In this document: one piece after another, positions 58,701 to 64,000 of the stretch
Position numbering within the stretch: position 1 is the first letter of the stretch
How the letters are laid out: every line of letters begins with the position of its first letter
Source of the DNA: Triops longicaudatus
Taxonomy: Eukaryota > Arthropoda > Branchiopoda > Notostraca > Triopsidae
DNA length: 64,000 nucleotides
Direction: 5' to 3'
NCBI GenBank assembly: GCA_022885665.1
Contig: JAGQDJ010000024.1
Location: forward strand, 496,001-560,000
Program-made: the position numbers and the translations under genes
The notes under the pieces: model-generated
What the model was told of the DNA's origin: nothing
Database searches by the model: none
The model's input: the letters and a program-made list of their open reading frames with translations, nothing else

Positions 58701-60894
58701 AACCCCTTATCAAGGCCATGCGACTTGTCAAAAAAGAAACGTTGAAGCTCATTGCTGACTGGGTTTCACGATCCAACGATCCCAACTTAGTAAGTTAACT
58801 GCCATGACTGAAACGTCACTTGAAGCCAGAATCCCTGAAGATAAAACTTAGAAATAGCCACTAGACCTCAGCGGACATAAGTACTTCACAAAAAAAAAAT
58901 AACAGGTTTTCAAAACGTCTCAAATTAGATTTCTTTTAGAAATGTTTCTTGAAAATTGTGAAAATTGTGTACCTCAGCAAACGCTCGCTTTTAGATTTTT
59001 GTTTATAACTGTACTAAAACTAATGTTATGTGAATAACATTAGTTTTAGTACAGTCGAGTCCTAATGTAAGATACTCCGCGCAGAATATTTGATATAACC
59101 TGTGGGAATAGAACCACATAGAGAGAAAAGATCGGTGTAAGAGAGCTTATCGTGAATTTTGCGTACTTCACATGTATGAGTTCGACTATAATATGCAGCG
59201 GAGGGTCAGTTTGCACTGGAATTTTTTATTGTTCATTTATACGTATGAATGTCAAAATTAATCACATCTTTTTTAAAACAAGAAAACGGGTACAAAAGGG
59301 CTTAAATAGTTATAAAAAGTTACATAGTTAAAGTAGCCACTTTCTGAACGTATAACTCATTAAATTTGACACCTATTGACGTAAAATAATGGAGTTGTAG
59401 GTATTTTGCCTCATATTTGTCGGTTCGTCGTTAATTTTTTAGAATAATAACAACATTATTTTGTCAGAGAATATTGCTTTATATTTTGGCGCTAAAAAAT
59501 TATAATCCAAGAGTGGTTGCTAATATTTGTTGATAGGTCCTAGAACATTTTATTCCTCCGCTGTTGGAAGCCGTGTTATTGGACTATCAGCGGTGTCCGG
59601 TTGATAGTGCCCGGGAACCTGAAGTGCTCTCGACGATGGCGGCAATCGTGAACAAGTTAGAAGGACATATCACACCTCACGTGCCACCCATCTTAGACGC
59701 TTTGTTCGAGTGCACCTTGAACATGATAAACAAGAACTTTGAGGACTTCCCCGAGCATCGCACCAACTTTTACAAGCTCCTCCAGTCAGTGAATACGCAC
59801 TGTTTCCCTGCGTTCCTCAACCTCCCTCCCGCGAAATTCAAGCTCCTCCTCGATTCCATCATTTGGGCGTTTAAACATACAATGAGAAACGTGGCAGACA
59901 CTGGCTTAGAAGTAAGTGGAAACATTTCAGAAACATTTTCTCCTTCGCTGACTACCTTTTTTTCCGATTTACTGTAAGTTTTTCTCACATTCGTTCATTT
60001 TTTCATTTTTTCGTTATTTTTATTTATTTATTTATATTTTATTTTCTATTTTTTATGAGTGTTAGCAGTATTGCTTAAAAGAATCTCAAACAATAATTTA
60101 GCTCGAAATTGAACATTGCTAATACCTGTGTTGTGTGCTTGTAGATTTTGTATCAGCTCCTACAGAACTTTGCTCAGAACGAGGCAGCTGCGCAGACGTT
60201 TTATCAGACATTTTACCTCGAAATCCTGCAACATGTTTTGTCTGTCGTGGCAGATACCTCACACACTGCAGGTAATACCAATACGAAAGAGCAAAACATG
60301 TATTGATCTTTCGTGTACGTGACTAGGTCTCACGATGCACGCCACAATTTTGGCTTACATGTTTAGCATCGTCGAAATGGGCAAAGTAGCCGTGCCTTTG
60401 GCTCCTAATCCTGCAGCCATGCCTGCAGTCCCGCCTGATGCAGTAATTGGTGTGGGCGGACCCATTGCTGCTGCTAATGTAGTTTACGTGCAGCAGTACG
60501 TCGCGCAGCTCTTGCACACTGCCTTTGAACATTTAACGCAACACCAACTCCAAGTGATGGTAGAAGGCTTGTTCCATTTGGACCAGGACATCCCGGCCTT
60601 CAGGGAGCATTTGAGAGATTTCTTGGTCCAAATTAGGGTAAACATTTTTTTCATTAACTGCTTTCCGTACCGAACTTTCTCGAACAATGAGTTCATAAAG
60701 AAATCTCGATTTTGAAACGAAATATATATATATATTTTTCCTTTCAGGACTACACGGGAGAGGACGACAGTGACTTGTTTTTGGAGGAACGAGAAACAGC
60801 CTTGAAACAAGCTCAATCTGAAAAACGAAAGATTCAAATGTCCGTACCAGGTATTTTGAACCCACATGAGGTCGCAGAAGATATGCAAGACTAA
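55754..60894 (+). CDS. XPO1: Exportin-1 (CRM1), nuclear export receptor
   Basis: RanGTP-dependent karyopherin that exports proteins with leucine-rich NES through the nuclear pore. Fifteen coding exons: 55754-55864, 55930-56104, 56176-56513, 56583-56702, 56759-56890, 56942-57097, 57187-57645, 57712-57946, 58017-58180, 58293-58427, 58499-58789, 59537-59911, 60145-60271, 60327-60637 and 60748-60894. All phases agree, 1091 residues against 1071 in human. Blocks from end to end are near-identical to CRM1: LLDFDQKLDINLLDSVVG, EWPKHWPSFIPDIVG, RFLNWIPLGYIFETKLIS, REFMKDTDSINLYKNMRE, IGSISGAMHEEDEKRFLV, VWDDIILQTTKNVDVLKD and MSVPGILNPHE. The NES-groove cysteine is conserved as Cys529 in VIKDLLGLCEQ (human Cys528). 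A Pro/Ala/Val-rich insert near PNPAAMPAVPPDAVIGVG accounts for most of the extra length. The start ATG lies in the usual place for the family. Confidence 0.97.
58790..59536 (+). other. Enlarged XPO1 intron
   Basis: 747 bases, against 50-233 for the other coding-region introns of the gene. It contains a perfect 22-bp hairpin at 59008-59055 and otherwise AT-rich sequence. Confidence 0.85.
59008..59055. repeat. Perfect 22-bp inverted repeat with 4-base loop
   Basis: Arms 59008-59029 and 59034-59055 are exact reverse complements around GTGA. The right arm runs into ACAGTCGAGTCC, similar to the transposon-like ACAGTCGAACC at 13166-13176. It may be a MITE end or MITE core. Confidence 0.9.
60722..60735. 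repeat. (AT)n microsatellite next to an XPO1 acceptor
   Basis: Seven AT units directly before the polypyrimidine tract of the last XPO1 exon. Confidence 0.9.
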
Positions 60895-63800
60895 AAAAAG
60901 GAAAAGCCAAGTCCCGCCCTGTTACGCACCTCTTGCCCGTCTTTTCTGCGTTGTGTCATCATCCTCCTCCATATAGCCCCCACTTTGGAAACTAGCGACA
61001 TTTTTGCTTTTAAATTCCCCATGCTTCATTTTTCCAGTTACGGTGAAGACAAATGAAAAATCACCAAGTCCCGTCCCTTTACTGCGATGACTTGAGCAGG
61101 TCAATTGAAGACCAAGAGAAACTTTCACAAATTGATGTCTATTTATATTGACTATTGTGAAAGGAACAGAAAAGGAAGAGAAATGACCTGCATATTGGTG
61201 AAAAGAATCGTCGCGAAGAAAAGGTTTACGATCAACAGATCACAATCACGTGTTTCCTATTGTTTAGCTAGAAGCGAGTTTTATCTCGATATTTTCAAAC
61301 CTCGTGGCTGGTGTGAATGTTTTATTGCTGACAATGTTGAATTCGTAGGAGAGGGTCGGGAACGAACACGAGTATACAAACGAGATAGCCCTCGTTTTTT
61401 GCCCGGATACAACTGTTTATTCGCAAAAGTCAGTAGGTGAATCCAAGATATGTGCCCATGTAGTTTCTTTTTTGTCCCGAAGAACATGTGCTTTGGAGAA
61501 AGGTGATGTGAGGAAGGGAGCTCCAGGCTTGCTATATCCTCTGTGAGGAGTCGAGGGAGCCTGGGACAAAATGCGGGGGGTGTTGGGTGTCCTCAAACCA
61601 AGTTGGCATTTCGTTGTTTTTATGTTCTATTTTTTGTCTACCCTTTCATTGTGGCGCTCATGAGACGTTAAGTTCGATTTGGAGCATGCCAACGATGGAA
61701 TCCAAATTTTCTGTAACATGGCTTAGCGTATAGAAAATTTCACCCTGAAACGTGAGAACACCAATGCAGATAATTCGTTTGTTCCGTCGTGGTTAATTTT
61801 TGGCAAGCCAGTGATGGAATATTGAACAATACATTTGCGTCATTCATCTTGCAGTCACTGTCCACTTTATTTTGAATATTTACTTAGGTTTAGTAAGATT
61901 CATGGTCTCCCCCTGTTTGGGTAAGTGCCGACCGTACTTTAAGGCTAACTTCCGAGAAACGCGTGAATTCGTCTTCCCCCTGAAACGAATACTGAAGGCA
62001 ACGCTAAGTTGTCAGTGTGAATTCGATATAGGTCGGGGATAATTGAATCGGCTGCTCAATAGATGGTGTTTGCGTTACGTCAAAGTTTGAGTTCCTGCCA
62101 AGTAAAATGAGCACAGCTGAATTTGCACGAGGTTGTTTGGATGTCGACTATTTTAGATGATCACAGGTTGTACTCATAATTAAGAATTAGTAAAATAAGT
62201 GTTCATAATGCTAAATACACGGCATTTGCGTGAGCGCAGCCTCACACCATCTTTTCCTCGGAACTTTTCGTAACTGGCAGCAAGGCTCCTCGATTTCGGA
62301 ACTCGCATTGTTGCCCTGTGCATTGAGGTAAGGATAAAATTTAATACCCAATGCCATTAGAAGGTTTTTGAAGCACTGTACGCAAGTCGTTTTTTTAAGT
62401 GTTGTTCAATACGTTAAGCTGAATGAATTTTAGGAAACTAGCAAATGAAGCAGCCGACCTCCGTGACTTCCAAATAAGAAATGGAAAGTCATGGACCTCG
62501 TTTACACAAAGAGTCTTAGAACTGTGATTCCGCGTAGGTCACATGATCGTGCGTTACTGAGAACTAGAGGGGACGTTCAAATTTTGGCTACCATTTTCAT
62601 TTATTTGAAAGAATGGTCTTAGAAGTGAGGTAAAAAAAAACTCTCATAATAAATACCCAAATATGTTAACAAGACTACCTCGTAAAAGTACCTTCTACAG
62701 TCATCGCAAATTTGCTTTATTGCAACGTTTTCTCGAACCTCTTCCAAATCGACTCTTTGAAAATGTGATCCAAATTTCGACACCTGGAAAAGAGTTAGAC
62801 GTATTCATTCTGCAAACGAATTATAAAAGGAAAGTGTTAAATTTAAAATATTTCTTTAAGTAATACTTTGATTTACTTACTGACAGGGGTTATAATTTTA
62901 AGTCAGAAGCGGAAGATGTAAAACGAGCTTGCAATAGGACGCACGGGTGCCAGGCGCCACTGCGACAGCATTGGACTACGTGAGACGTTGCCTAGCAGAA
63001 ATTTAACGAATAATTAGTTTTTGAAAGTTTGGACTTTGGTCATAAATGTTGTTAGTGTTCGATATTAGGCCTACATTCTCACTTGTGAGAAATTTAATTC
63101 AGTCTTGTGGAAGCATTACACGCGGCAACCACACTCCTCAGTTCCTGTAAAACAACGGATGACTTGGTGATGCGGCTGTCGATCTGTCTATTTTCCCCTC
63201 AGTCGTAAACCTTTATTAGTCGTAAATCTGAATCCTTTAAATATTCTTGTTTTTAAGATATTTTTTTTACGTTCCCATAGCATAGTGATATAACACATAG
63301 CACATGACATAACATGTTAGTGTTTCGCCAGTAACGAAGACTTGTTCTAGAATTTACGTTAACCTTTGTTCACGATCTTGATATACTATGAAACGCACTC
63401 TAGGCCTACTCAGCGAAAGTAAGCATCGTTTATTCTAGAAACTTGCCCAAAAAAGTAAACGTTAAAAGTGGAAATATGTTAGTTATTGGTATGTTAATAT
63501 ATAGTAAAAAATTTATTCAAAATCTACATAATTTGCAAGTCATAAAATGTCAAAAGTTGTGGAAACCCACTCATGAACCTGTTTGCTCTCCTGAACGGTT
63601 AGAAATGCAGTGCACACAAATTCGCGCAGTTCTCATTACAAATACTTAGCAGGCCACCGTCGAGTTTAGCCAACAAAAACGTGCTGTCAGCCATTAAATG
63701 CAAGCGTATTATCGCAGATAGAAATTTTCAAAATGTCCAGAGTTTAAAACCAACGCTTTTAACAGCTGTGTATTTATCTCACCATATTACTTAGCTTATG

Positions 63801-64000
63801 AAACACTTCGTTCACTCGTAATTTATGCTAATGAATAAACTTTGTTTCTGTTTTGTTTCGAGTGCCGTTAATAAGGTTGTGTGTCTCTTGTAAATGTAAT
63901 TTAACACACTTGCTTAATATTTTGGTAAACAAGATGTGCAAACACGCTCTGAACACATAAGCATGAAACGGTTTCGTTTCTAGCATAGTAGTTTTTCGTG
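60895..64000. other. 3.1 kb downstream of XPO1 without a recognised gene
   Basis: Holds the XPO1 3' UTR and then AT-rich sequence. A 101-codon ATG ORF at 61135-61440 and a shorter one at 62663-62863 resemble nothing I know and sit where UTR sequence is expected. Confidence 0.5.

Noticed and set aside
61135..61440. 101-codon ATG ORF downstream of XPO1
   Set aside because: No family resemblance, and its position fits the XPO1 3' UTR. One frame of this length is expected by chance in a window this size.

Overview
This is nuclear DNA from a compact animal genome, most likely a non-Drosophila arthropod. Most introns are 45-110 bp with clear GT..AG borders. One gene encodes a seven-transmembrane gustatory-receptor-type protein with the family's C-terminal TY-x5-Q motif. 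The window also holds a miR-71 hairpin followed by four miR-2-family hairpins; miR-2 is a protostome family, and miR-71 is absent from vertebrates and Drosophila. I cannot place the species more finely from sequence alone.

Layout. At the left edge is PUS3 (+, 5' end not found), followed by a convergent GILT thiol reductase (-) and TCF25/RQC1 homologue (-). TCF25 has a complete nine-exon model of 675 residues. From 7838 to 33213 the DNA is almost gene-free: about 7.7 kb upstream of the first exon I can see of PPP4R1 (+), then introns of about 14.0 kb and 3.5 kb. This stretch is full of purine/pyrimidine tracts, homopolymers and chance ORFs, and includes a probable TA-flanked MITE and perfect palindromes. 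The rest of PPP4R1 (33214-37381) is compact except for a 1.0-kb intron that carries the sense-oriented miR-71/miR-2 cluster. A possible 77-residue membrane protein lies just downstream.

The right part is gene-dense. Cyclin E (-) is converging with PPP4R1. ADCK1 (+), two tandem SLC22-type transporters (+) with matching exon structure, a gustatory-receptor-like gene (+) and exportin-1/XPO1 (+) then follow. The last 3.1 kb shows no gene I can support.

Most of the genes are unrelated housekeeping functions: tRNA modification, ribosome quality control, phosphatase regulation, cell cycle, mitochondrial kinase-like protein and nuclear export. The clearest functional linkage is the microRNA cluster embedded in PPP4R1, which probably shares its transcript. 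The second is the local duplication of the transporter. Exon borders were read by eye from homology, reading frame and splice motifs. Models with consistent phase over all exons (GILT, TCF25, Cyclin E, ADCK1, both SLC22 genes, XPO1) are the most secure.
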